From assembly GCA_002439755.1 (NCBI GenBank), contig DJPH01000050.1, positions 1-18,672 on the forward strand: a stretch of 18,672 nt of DNA, in the 5' to 3' direction. This document shows positions 1-6,811 of the stretch, piece after piece. A program made the position numbers and the translations under genes. Position 1 is the stretch's first letter. Every line of letters starts with the position of its first letter. The notes under the pieces were generated by a model that saw nothing but the letters and a program-made list of their open reading frames with translations, did not search any database and was not told the DNA's origin. This DNA is from Prevotellaceae bacterium UBA6417. GTDB lineage: Bacteria; Bacteroidota; Bacteroidia; Bacteroidales; Bacteroidaceae.

Positions 1-27
1 GCTGAATATCAATTAATTTTCACTTAA

Positions 28-297
28 GTAGGGACGACTATATTATTAGCATTTTCCGTGTGCGTATTCCTGATTTCAAATAACATCAAGCTCAAATTCA
101 ACATTGCAAAACTATTGCGAAAGATGTCCATCCTCATTTATTTGTTACATGGAATTGCAATTAGAATTTTAGAGATGACTTTAGGCCTGCATCAGGGCAG
201 ATTGCTATTTTTGCTAACATTGATTATGTCCGTTGTTGCGTCATTTATTATTGTCAATCTTTCAAATAGATTCAAGATCTTATCCAAGTTGCATTGA
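28..297 (+). pseudogene. C-terminal remnant of an acyltransferase-3 type membrane protein
   Basis: The frame open from 28 to the TGA at 295-297 encodes about 89 residues resembling the end of acyltransferase family 3 (O-antigen/polysaccharide acetylase) proteins: a hydrophobic segment, a short basic loop (LRKMS), the motif SILIYLLHG typical of the last part of that family, then a hydrophobic helix and a basic tail. All three forward frames contain a stop before base 28 (TGA at 3-5, TAA at 14-16, TAA at 25-27), so no longer reading frame can enter from upstream. Either the gene is broken by a stop or frameshift just inside the window edge, or only a fragment is left. A GTG at 58 could start a 79-residue product, but that would lack the rest of the enzyme. 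The family call rests on a short motif and is moderate. Confidence 0.5.
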
Positions 298-386
298 TAT
301 ACAGCTTTATGACTCATTTTATTTCTTCTGTTCAACCGGACGGTGCATTATTCTTTTGCCATCATTGTACAATACGAGACCAAACG

Positions 387-1742
387 TCATTGACATTTCT
401 TTGATACCTTTGATTTTCCTGCAGCTTTATCCGTTTGCTTTTCGTCTTTCTTTAAATGTTCAAGCGTCTGGCGCAATTTTTCGATTTCCTTATCTTTTCG
501 CTGTAGCTCTTCCTCCTGGTTTTTGATGGTTGTCATGAGCGAAGACAGCTCTTCATTGTCGATTTCGGGATAAAGGTTGTTTACGCGGGTTATGAAATCG
601 GCAATGATGTTCATGTAGTTGGTAAAGGCGTCATAGGGCGAATCATAAATGCCGCGGTAGGCTCCGGCGCTGCTTGGTTTGGTGCTCATGAAGCGGAAAT
701 TGTTGGTTGCCTGCAGGCAGTTCCAATCCTGCATGATGCGCTTGTCATTGCATATTCTGACCCTTTCGGCCACGCTATAGAGTTTGTCAAACGCCTCGCG
801 CTGCATGGAGTTTCCCAGCCAGCTGCTGATATCGCGCTCTTCGTCGACCCACGTCACGGGATATGGAACGCTCAATCCGCCTGATGACTTTATTTTGCCA
901 CAAATTTCCGACGGAGTCGAAAATGTTATCCCGCGTTGCCTTGCCTGTTGCGGCAGAGCTTTCATAAATTCCAGGATATTTGATGACAATGGCTGGAATA
1001 TGCCCAAGGCACAAAGCTCCATGAATAGGTTTATCACCTGGTCTTCTTCTGGCAGCCGTGCTATCCAGTTCATGTAGGTGTCGGCAAAGAGCGGATATTC
1101 AGGCCACGATGAATCGTTGAAACGGAAGCTGATATCTTCTGAGAGGCTATAGTCGCGCAGCAGCAGTTTCAGTTTCGGTGCTTCTATGCAATTATAGACA
1201 AAGTGAGGGCTTTTCCATCCCAAAATATGCTTGGCACCTTCGGTGAGCATGCCTTTGAATCCCATTTCGGCTACCATCCGGCCTATTTCGTCGGTATATA
1301 TCAGGCATGAGTTGCGGAAAATTTCGGGAGTAATACCGAACACATTCTGTACTTTGTCGCAAAGGAGCTTCACATCGGCCTTGAAACTGTCTTCGTTAGC
1401 CAACGAAGACAATCCGTGTGAGTATGGCTCGGCCAGCAGCTCCACACATCCCGTCGCTATCAGCTCCTGTATCAGTTCCAGCACTTGCGGAGCATGTATT
1501 TCAAGCAGTTCGATGGTGCAGCCCGACAATGATATGGCACATTTGAAGTATCCTTTATTCTCTTTGGCCATTTCGATGAGCGTCTTCAACGCCGGCACAT
1601 AGGAACGCTCGGCTGTTTCGGATATGCTGCGTTCGTTCTCATAGTCGTCATAATAGTAATGGTCTGTACCTATATCGAAAAAGCGGTATCTTTTCAAGTG
1701 AATGTTCTGATGAATCTCGAAATATAGACAAATCGTTTTCAT
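387..1742 (-). CDS. Glycoside hydrolase family 57 protein (alpha-amylase / alpha-glucan enzyme)
   Basis: This encodes 451 residues. The N-terminus MKTICLYFEIHQNIHLKRYR carries the His-Gln motif (residues 11-12) that opens the GH57 catalytic barrel; further family-like blocks are EPYSHGLSSLANED, TEGAKHILGWKSPH and WVDEERDISSWLGN. GH57 enzymes act on alpha-1,4/1,6 glucans by a retaining mechanism. I did not assign the catalytic Glu/Asp pair. No signal peptide is visible, so it should be cytoplasmic. The last 50 or so residues are highly charged with heptad spacing (EELQRKDKEIEKLRQTLEHL), probably a coiled coil. The start at 1742 is preferred over an upstream ATG at 1814, which would overlap the preceding gene and add 24 non-family-like residues. 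It is the last gene of a leftward operon, 25 bases after the GT4 gene. Exact activity (amylase, branching or 4-alpha-glucanotransferase) is open. Confidence 0.9.
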   Translation of the reverse strand: MKTICLYFEIHQNIHLKRYRFFDIGTDHYYYDDYENERSISETAERSYVPALKTLIEMAKENKGYFKCAISLSGCTIELLEIHAPQVLELIQELIATGCVELLAEPYSHGLSSLANEDSFKADVKLLCDKVQNVFGITPEIFRNSCLIYTDEIGRMVAEMGFKGMLTEGAKHILGWKSPHFVYNCIEAPKLKLLLRDYSLSEDISFRFNDSSWPEYPLFADTYMNWIARLPEEDQVINLFMELCALGIFQPLSSNILEFMKALPQQARQRGITFSTPSEICGKIKSSGGLSVPYPVTWVDEERDISSWLGNSMQREAFDKLYSVAERVRICNDKRIMQDWNCLQATNNFRFMSTKPSSAGAYRGIYDSPYDAFTNYMNIIADFITRVNNLYPEIDNEELSSLMTTIKNQEEELQRKDKEIEKLRQTLEHLKKDEKQTDKAAGKSKVSKKCQ

Positions 1743-1767
1743 ACGCCTTATTTTTATATTTTGTATT

Positions 1768-3042
1768 TCAGACCTTAAGCAGTCTGTTGTAATGTTCCCT
1801 GATTCTTTGCCCAACTTTTTCCCATGTTATTTGCGCCACTTCTTTTTTGCCCTCTTCCTGCAAATAGTCGTGAAGCGAATCATAGGTGCACAGGGCATAC
1901 ATGGCATCGGCCATGGCGTTGATGTCCCAGTAGTCGGTTTTGATGCAATTGGTCAGTATTTCGCCGCATCCCGATTGCTTGCTGATGATGCTGGGCACGC
2001 CTGACTGCATGGCCTCTAACGGCGAAATGCCAAATGGTTCGGAGACGGACGGCATGACATAGACATCGCTGTCTCTGAATGCTTCGAACACCTGATCGCC
2101 TTTCATGAAACCGGGAAAGTGCAGGCGGTCGGATATTCCCTTTGTAGCCGAAAGTTCAATCATGGCGTTCATCATATCGCCGCTTCCCGCCATACAGAAA
2201 CGTATGCCGCGTGTTCTTTCTATCACGAGGCGCGCAGCTTCAATGAAATATTCGGGACCTTTCTGCATAGTGATGCGCCCCAGAAATGTCACGATTTTTT
2301 CTTTCTTGTCCTTGAAAGGCTTGCGCCCGTCTACTATTGCCTGCTTGCGGGGCTCGAGCGGATAAACGGCATTGTGAATGGCAAAACATTTTTTCGGATC
2401 CTGATAATAATGATTGATGACGGTCTGACGCGTCAGTTCGCTCACACACATGATACAGTCGGCATGGTCCATGCCGTCCTTTTCGATTTTATACACAGCA
2501 GGATTGACATTGCCGCGACTGCGATCGAAATCGGTGGCATGTACATGTATCACCAACGGCGCACCTGAAAGTTGCTTGGCATAGATGCCTGCCGGATAGG
2601 TAAGCCAATCGTGGGCATGGATAATGTCAAACTGCTGCTGCCTTGCCACAACGCCGGCAACTATACTGTAATTGTTTATTTCTTCAAACAGATTGTCGGG
2701 ATAGCGTCCCGAAAACTCGATACAACCCAAATCGTTTGTGTGAATGTAACGGAAATCGGAATATATACAATTGCGAAGGTCATAATACAACTGCGGATCC
2801 ATGCGGCCGCCTATCCTGCCCGACACATAGTTCCAATCAACGTCGTGCCACACTACGGGAACGCAATCCATCGAGATGATTTTCATGAAGCTTCTGTCTT
2901 CATCGCCATGAGCTTTCGGCATGCAAAAAGTTATATCCATGTCAGACTGCATGGCCAGTCCCTTAGTCAAACCATAACTGGCCGTACCGAGACCTCCGAG
3001 TATATGAGGCGGGAATTCCCAACCGAACATCAAAACTTTCAT
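1768..3042 (-). CDS. Glycosyltransferase family 4, glycogen/starch synthase-like
   Basis: A 424-residue GT-B-fold transferase. Seen in order: the N-terminal acceptor/donor loop FPPHILGGLGT (residues 11-20), HAHDW (142-146), an Arg and a Lys that normally contact the donor phosphates in GRITMQKG (R256, K261), and the EPFGISPLE block (335-343) matching the E-x7-E motif of retaining GT4 enzymes. Proteins of this type beside a debranching enzyme in Bacteroidales are annotated as glycogen synthase; the reaction would be addition of glucose from a nucleotide-sugar to alpha-1,4 glucan in the cytoplasm. No signal peptide or membrane helix. It starts 12 bases after the debranching enzyme stop and precedes the GH57 gene by 25 bases, consistent with one transcript. 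The donor sugar (UDP- or ADP-glucose) cannot be read from the sequence. Confidence 0.93.
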   Translation of the reverse strand: MKVLMFGWEFPPHILGGLGTASYGLTKGLAMQSDMDITFCMPKAHGDEDRSFMKIISMDCVPVVWHDVDWNYVSGRIGGRMDPQLYYDLRNCIYSDFRYIHTNDLGCIEFSGRYPDNLFEEINNYSIVAGVVARQQQFDIIHAHDWLTYPAGIYAKQLSGAPLVIHVHATDFDRSRGNVNPAVYKIEKDGMDHADCIMCVSELTRQTVINHYYQDPKKCFAIHNAVYPLEPRKQAIVDGRKPFKDKKEKIVTFLGRITMQKGPEYFIEAARLVIERTRGIRFCMAGSGDMMNAMIELSATKGISDRLHFPGFMKGDQVFEAFRDSDVYVMPSVSEPFGISPLEAMQSGVPSIISKQSGCGEILTNCIKTDYWDINAMADAMYALCTYDSLHDYLQEEGKKEVAQITWEKVGQRIREHYNRLLKV

Positions 3043-3054
3043 TTTACTCCAAGC

Positions 3055-4989
3055 TTAATGCGTGTCCAATAATCGTATTGCCCTTAATATGCCTGCCACG
3101 TTCATGGCATACGACATGGCTCCACGCCCATGGAACGGCGGATTGCCGTCAAAAAGTTCGGGTATGGAGCCCAGGCAATGATAAAACAATTCTTCTTCAA
3201 AACCTATCAGCTGACGCTCTATGAAGCTCAATCCACTCATTTTGTAAACTTTCAAATAGGCTTCCAGATAAAATCCCGTCAACCAGGGCCATGCCGTTCC
3301 TTGATGATAGGCCAAATCGCGCTTGCGCTGCGAACCTACATACAACGGATTGTAGCCTCCGCTCTTCGGGCTTAGCGAACGGATGCCTTTCGGGGTGACC
3401 AACTCGCGTGTACAGATGTCGAGCACTTTTTTCTTTTCTTCGCGCGACAGCGGTGAAAAGTCCAGGGCCACCGAAAAGAGCATATTCGGACGCACATCCC
3501 AGTTCATTATCTGACCGTCTACATAATCGAGCAGGTAGCCATACTCATTCAAGAACACATCTTTGAACGAAGCACCGGCCTTTTCGGCCATTTTCTCCAT
3601 TTGATGGGCATCGGCCATGCGGTCGTTTTCCTCCAGTACTTGTTTCCAATAGCACAGCGCATTATACCAAAGTGCATTGAACTCTACGATATAACCCGAA
3701 CGAGGCACGATAGGATGCCCATCGCACGTAGAGTTCATCCACGTTATGGCCTTTTCCTTGCCGTCAGCATAGAGCAGGCCGTTCTCATGCAGAAACAAGT
3801 TGGGATGCTTGTTGTCCATTATATAATGTAGCACGGCCTCGTAAAGTTCGCCGTATTTTGCATAAAAATCTTTGCGCGACAATGTTTTGCCATATTGCTG
3901 CATGCACCATGTAGCCCAAAGCAACACATCTGGATGCTCCATTTCGGATATTTCGACACTTAAAGGTTTATCAGCCATAAACTCTTTCAAAGCTTTACCG
4001 GCCGTCGCCATATAGTCTTCGTAGCGCTTCACATCACCTACCGTCAATGTCAAACCTGGCATGGCTATGAAAAAATCGCGTGCCCGACACTTGAACCACG
4101 GATAGCCGGCAATGATGTAATCCTCGCTGCCTTTATACAAATGGAACTGATGGGCGGCATGGAACAGGCAGGCATAAAAGCTTGTCATGGGTTCCATCTC
4201 AACTATCTCTTTCTCTACGATGGGCTTCATGGTGTCGCATTGCATTTCGCTTACACCAGCCGAAAAAACAATGCTTTCGCCTTTTTTCAGCGGCATTTCG
4301 AAACAACCGGGACTATACAAATCTTCCGACGACGAATAGCCGCGTTCGCGCTCCAAGGGATAGTCAAAGCCCATATACCAGTCAGGAACATAATTGAAGG
4401 TGTTTTCCTTGCTTATCTGCATGAACAGCTCCGGATAGCCCTTATACATGCAAAACTTCACTCCGTTTTCGACTTCACTGTACGAGCCATCATAATTGTC
4501 GTTCCTGTGAGTAAATTCGCGGACACTGCGAAAAGCCAGAAACGGTCTTAGTTTCAGTGTGGTTTCCGAATGGGCATCGAGCAAAGTATAACGTATCATT
4601 AGGCGCGTCTCACTCTTTCGGAACAATATTTCCTTTTTCAGAATCACGCCTCCCACCCTATAGATTGTGGTGGGTACATACTCCCATTCAAAACTGCGGA
4701 TATACTTGTTGCCTTTCGGGCTATAGTTGTCACCCTGATACTTGTGCAATCCCATATTAAACTCTGCACCATGCTGGACGATTGTCTCGTCGAGTGAACT
4801 GAGTAGCACATGGTTCTCACTGTCGAGACCCGGAACAGGCAGCACCAGCAAACCGTCATACCGTCGTATGTTACACCCTACAATCGTAGTGCTGCAATAG
4901 GCTCCCGAACGGTTGGTACACAAAATCTGACGAGGCAGCGACTCCTGCAAATTCGTCATCATTATCTTATCGAAACTCAAATACGCCAT
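3055..4989 (-). CDS. Glycogen debranching enzyme (amylo-alpha-1,6-glucosidase, GH133-type)
   Basis: This encodes 644 residues, the usual size of bacterial one-piece debranching enzymes. The N-terminal beta-rich domain contains SGAYCSTTIVGCNIRRYDGL (about residues 28-47) and LLSSLDETI; the C-terminal (alpha/alpha)6 domain contains GYPWFKCRARDFFIAMPGLT with the conserved Arg-Asp (304-305), HQGTAWPW (562-569) and SIPELFDG near 608-615. The family hydrolyses alpha-1,6 branch stubs of glycogen in the cytoplasm. The start MAYLSFDK is the family-typical one. It is the first gene of the GDE-GT4-GH57 operon and is transcribed divergently from a Crp/Fnr regulator. A -7 element lies about 70 bases upstream, with a hairpin in the leader between. 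Two family positions look substituted (RRYDGL where relatives I know have RKYHGL), which is probably minor. Confidence 0.95.
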   Translation of the reverse strand: MAYLSFDKIMMTNLQESLPRQILCTNRSGAYCSTTIVGCNIRRYDGLLVLPVPGLDSENHVLLSSLDETIVQHGAEFNMGLHKYQGDNYSPKGNKYIRSFEWEYVPTTIYRVGGVILKKEILFRKSETRLMIRYTLLDAHSETTLKLRPFLAFRSVREFTHRNDNYDGSYSEVENGVKFCMYKGYPELFMQISKENTFNYVPDWYMGFDYPLERERGYSSSEDLYSPGCFEMPLKKGESIVFSAGVSEMQCDTMKPIVEKEIVEMEPMTSFYACLFHAAHQFHLYKGSEDYIIAGYPWFKCRARDFFIAMPGLTLTVGDVKRYEDYMATAGKALKEFMADKPLSVEISEMEHPDVLLWATWCMQQYGKTLSRKDFYAKYGELYEAVLHYIMDNKHPNLFLHENGLLYADGKEKAITWMNSTCDGHPIVPRSGYIVEFNALWYNALCYWKQVLEENDRMADAHQMEKMAEKAGASFKDVFLNEYGYLLDYVDGQIMNWDVRPNMLFSVALDFSPLSREEKKKVLDICTRELVTPKGIRSLSPKSGGYNPLYVGSQRKRDLAYHQGTAWPWLTGFYLEAYLKVYKMSGLSFIERQLIGFEEELFYHCLGSIPELFDGNPPFHGRGAMSYAMNVAGILRAIRLLDTH

Positions 4990-5011
4990 TTCTTCTGTTT
5001 AGTGTCGTGAA

Positions 5012-5034
5012 AAGAAGTCGTTTGCAGACTTCTT
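5012..5034 (-). promoter_or_regulatory. Leader hairpin upstream of the glycogen operon
   Basis: A perfect 8-bp inverted repeat AAGAAGTC / GACTTCTT (5012-5019 and 5027-5034) encloses a 7-base loop. It sits between the predicted -7 element (5057-5064) and the debranching enzyme start (4989), so it would be in the 5' leader RNA. On the transcribed strand the stem is followed by TTTC, a weak U-tract. It could act as an attenuator, an mRNA-stabilising leader hairpin, or a DNA operator; sequence alone does not decide. Confidence 0.5.
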
Positions 5035-5056
5035 GCATCTAAATCCGTCAACGCTT

Positions 5057-5064
5057 CAAAATTA
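5057..5064 (-). promoter_or_regulatory. Predicted -7 promoter element of the glycogen operon
   Basis: The minus strand reads TAATTTTG, an exact match to the Bacteroidales TAnnTTTG element, giving a transcription start near 5050 and a leader of about 60 bases. A clear TTTG -33 element is not seen at the usual 19-21 base spacing, so the assignment is moderate. Confidence 0.5.
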
Positions 5065-5082
5065 CGATTATTTTTTGAAACG

Positions 5083-5110
5083 AAGCCCCCGAAACGGGCT
5101 TTCTTTTCTG
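5083..5110 (+). terminator. Terminator-like hairpin in the divergent intergenic region
   Basis: AAGCCC (5083-5088) and GGGCTT (5096-5101) form a 6-bp GC-rich stem with a 7-base loop, followed on the plus strand by TTCTTTTC. It looks like a rightward intrinsic terminator, but no rightward gene lies before it. It may end an unannotated short transcript or overlap the upstream promoter region of the leftward glycogen operon. Confidence 0.35.
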
Positions 5111-5188
5111 CAAAAACAACAAGTAAATCTGTCCTGAGACACCTCACAATTTTGCAAAGTCACAAAACCGGTAAAAACAGGCGCTGTA

Positions 5189-5218
5189 TCACAAGAAAAT
5201 GTTACTTTTGTGACAAAA
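5189..5218 (+). promoter_or_regulatory. Promoter and candidate operators of the Crp/Fnr gene
   Basis: TACTTTTG at 5203-5210 matches the -7 consensus TAnnTTTG. Two inverted repeats overlap it: TCACAA (5189-5194) with TTGTGA (5208-5213) separated by 13 bases, and the compact palindrome TTTTGT-G-ACAAAA (5206-5218). A further TCACAA half-site lies at 5160-5165. Their position over the -7 element suggests repression, possibly autoregulation. No good -33 TTTG is seen, as expected for an activated or weak promoter. Confidence 0.5.
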
Positions 5219-5235
5219 TAAAAAGACTCTCTATT

Positions 5236-5940
5236 TTGCCAACAGAAAAACTTCAGACAAAGGACAGCATAGTCAAAAGCATCTCTTCCATCTGGAAATT
5301 GCTCAGCAACGAAGAGCAAGCCTACCTATACAAACGGCTTACTTTTCGTGAATACAGAAAAAACGAAATCATTTACTCCGAAGGACAAACCCCGGAACAG
5401 CTGATGTGTCTCATCAGCGGTAAAGTGAAAATCTATAAGACAGGCATCGGTTCACGAAGTCCCATCATGAGGGTCATACAGCCCGTCCAATATTTCGGCT
5501 ATCGCGCCTACTTTGCCTCCGAGCCCTATGTCACCAACGCATGCGCCCTTGAGAACTCGCTGACTGCCTTCATTCCCATGGCAAGCATCGAGCACGTGCT
5601 TGAATCGAACAGCTCTTTGGGACTGTATTTCATCCGGCTGCTGTCTGTAGACCTGGGCATTTCCGACAAGCGCAGCATCAGTCTTACGCAAAGCCACATA
5701 CGCGGACGGCTTTCTGAAACGTTGCTGTTTCTCAAATCCACTTATGGACTTGAAGAAGACGGCACGACGCTTTCCATTTACCTTTCACGCGAAGACCTGG
5801 CAGCACTTTCCAACATGACAACAGCCAACGCCATACGGACGCTCTCCAACTTCTCGGCCGAAAAGCTTGTTGCCATCGACGGACGCAAAATAAAGATCAT
5901 CGACGAGCCCAGACTGCGCCGCATAGCCGACATGGGTTAG
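5236..5940 (+). CDS. Crp/Fnr-family transcriptional regulator
   Basis: It contains an N-terminal cyclic-nucleotide-binding-type beta-roll (ending of helix LSNEEQ, then RKNEIIYSEGQTPEQLMCLISGKVKIYK, here cited only to mark the KNE-I-Y-EG and SGKVKIYK landmarks), the block PVQYFGYRAYFA common in Bacteroidales members, a dimerisation helix, and a C-terminal winged helix with LSREDLAALSNMTTANAIR as the HTH. There is no FNR-like N-terminal Cys cluster and the cAMP-contact R-x-S pattern is not evident, so the ligand is unknown. The start is uncertain. The longest frame begins at ATG 5152, but the best promoter (-7 at 5203-5210) lies inside that extension, so TTG at 5236 (234 residues, normal for the family) is preferred. 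It is divergent from the glycogen operon and may regulate it; that is inference from position. Confidence 0.85.
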   Translation: MPTEKLQTKDSIVKSISSIWKLLSNEEQAYLYKRLTFREYRKNEIIYSEGQTPEQLMCLISGKVKIYKTGIGSRSPIMRVIQPVQYFGYRAYFASEPYVTNACALENSLTAFIPMASIEHVLESNSSLGLYFIRLLSVDLGISDKRSISLTQSHIRGRLSETLLFLKSTYGLEEDGTTLSIYLSREDLAALSNMTTANAIRTLSNFSAEKLVAIDGRKIKIIDEPRLRRIADMG

Positions 5941-5942
5941 CA

Positions 5943-6656
5943 CTATTCCTGCACCAACGCTTTCCAGCAAGCACTGATTTCGCTCCTTCCAAGGTTGTCT
6001 TTCACGACTCTGCCGTCCGAATCCTTTTCTGCATATACGGGTTCTCCACCAGGAGCTGTGTAATGTTCCACCAATTCGGTCGTTTTCTTGAACTTGGCGT
6101 CTTTGTACTGCCACAGTCCATAGACATATTCCGCTGCCGAGCTGCGTGCCGAAGAAAAGACGCAGCCTTCCGTCTTGTCAACCTTGGGATCATCGATATT
6201 CACGAACGAAGGGGCATGCACCAACTTTTCGGCCTTGACGTCCCACACATAGCAGTCAAACCGCTCTATGCCCTGATTGCCATAGCTGCCCATATAAATC
6301 AGCAAATCCTTGTTGCCGTCAGATGTGACGTCACGCAAAAGCATACTGTCCTTCTTGAGTGGAATGTTGGGCTCTCCATAATCGTCAAAGTTGTAGCTGT
6401 AATGAAGCTGCTGCACTTTCTTTCCGCCTTTTTTCACTTCAAGAATGAATCCTCGCCCGACTTCGGGTTTTCCCACGATAGAAACCGACAAGGTGTCGCC
6501 CACAATCGTAGCCTCACTTGCCGAATCTCGCTCAACAACAGGAATTTCGCTTTCAATTGCAGTTTTTTCTTTCTTCTGCTCTCCGCACGAAGCCATTATC
6601 ACTATAGCCAAGCCTGACAAGGATATTGTCAGAGTTTTGATTACATTTGTTTTCAT
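5943..6656 (-). CDS. Lipoprotein of unknown function with an Asp-rich D-x-x-x-D-G-N-x-D loop
   Basis: This encodes 237 residues. The N-terminus is a lipoprotein signal: Lys, a hydrophobic stretch, then IMASC with the acylated Cys at residue 24, followed by a charged linker. The mature part is beta-rich and includes DVTSDGNKDLLIYMGSYGNQG (from D109), a calcium-binding-like aspartate loop as in VCBS/FG-GAP and XAC2610-type proteins. It is probably anchored in the outer or inner membrane, facing the periplasm or surface. I do not recognise a function. It stands alone: its stop is 2 bases from the stop of the convergent Crp/Fnr gene, and its start is 155 bases from the lepA stop with a terminator in between. 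No clear TAnnTTTG promoter was found upstream. Confidence 0.8.
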   Translation of the reverse strand: MKTNVIKTLTISLSGLAIVIMASCGEQKKEKTAIESEIPVVERDSASEATIVGDTLSVSIVGKPEVGRGFILEVKKGGKKVQQLHYSYNFDDYGEPNIPLKKDSMLLRDVTSDGNKDLLIYMGSYGNQGIERFDCYVWDVKAEKLVHAPSFVNIDDPKVDKTEGCVFSSARSSAAEYVYGLWQYKDAKFKKTTELVEHYTAPGGEPVYAEKDSDGRVVKDNLGRSEISACWKALVQE

Positions 6657-6769
6657 CCAGTCTGTCTTCTTATGTTGTTTGAATTAATATTGCAATCTTC
6701 CGGGAAAGCTTGGCCATATACATAGGAAAGCCTCCCTTGGAAATAAAATTATAAGCACACGAAAACATA

Positions 6770-6805
6770 TTCACTCCCTACGTTTTTTCTTGCATAGGGA
6801 GTGAA
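6770..6805 (-). terminator. Intrinsic terminator after lepA
   Basis: A perfect 11-bp inverted repeat TTCACTCCCTA (6770-6780) / TAGGGAGTGAA (6795-6805) has a 14-base loop and begins 6 bases after the lepA stop codon. On the minus strand it is followed by TATGTTTTCG, a modest U-rich tail. It separates lepA from the lipoprotein gene downstream. Confidence 0.75.
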
Positions 6806-6811
6806 CGCGCT

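Noticed and set aside
298..386. Possible gene or terminator between the acyltransferase remnant and GH57
   Set aside because: The 89 bases contain no open frame of note and no stem followed by a T-tract; only the short palindrome TTGTACAA was seen.
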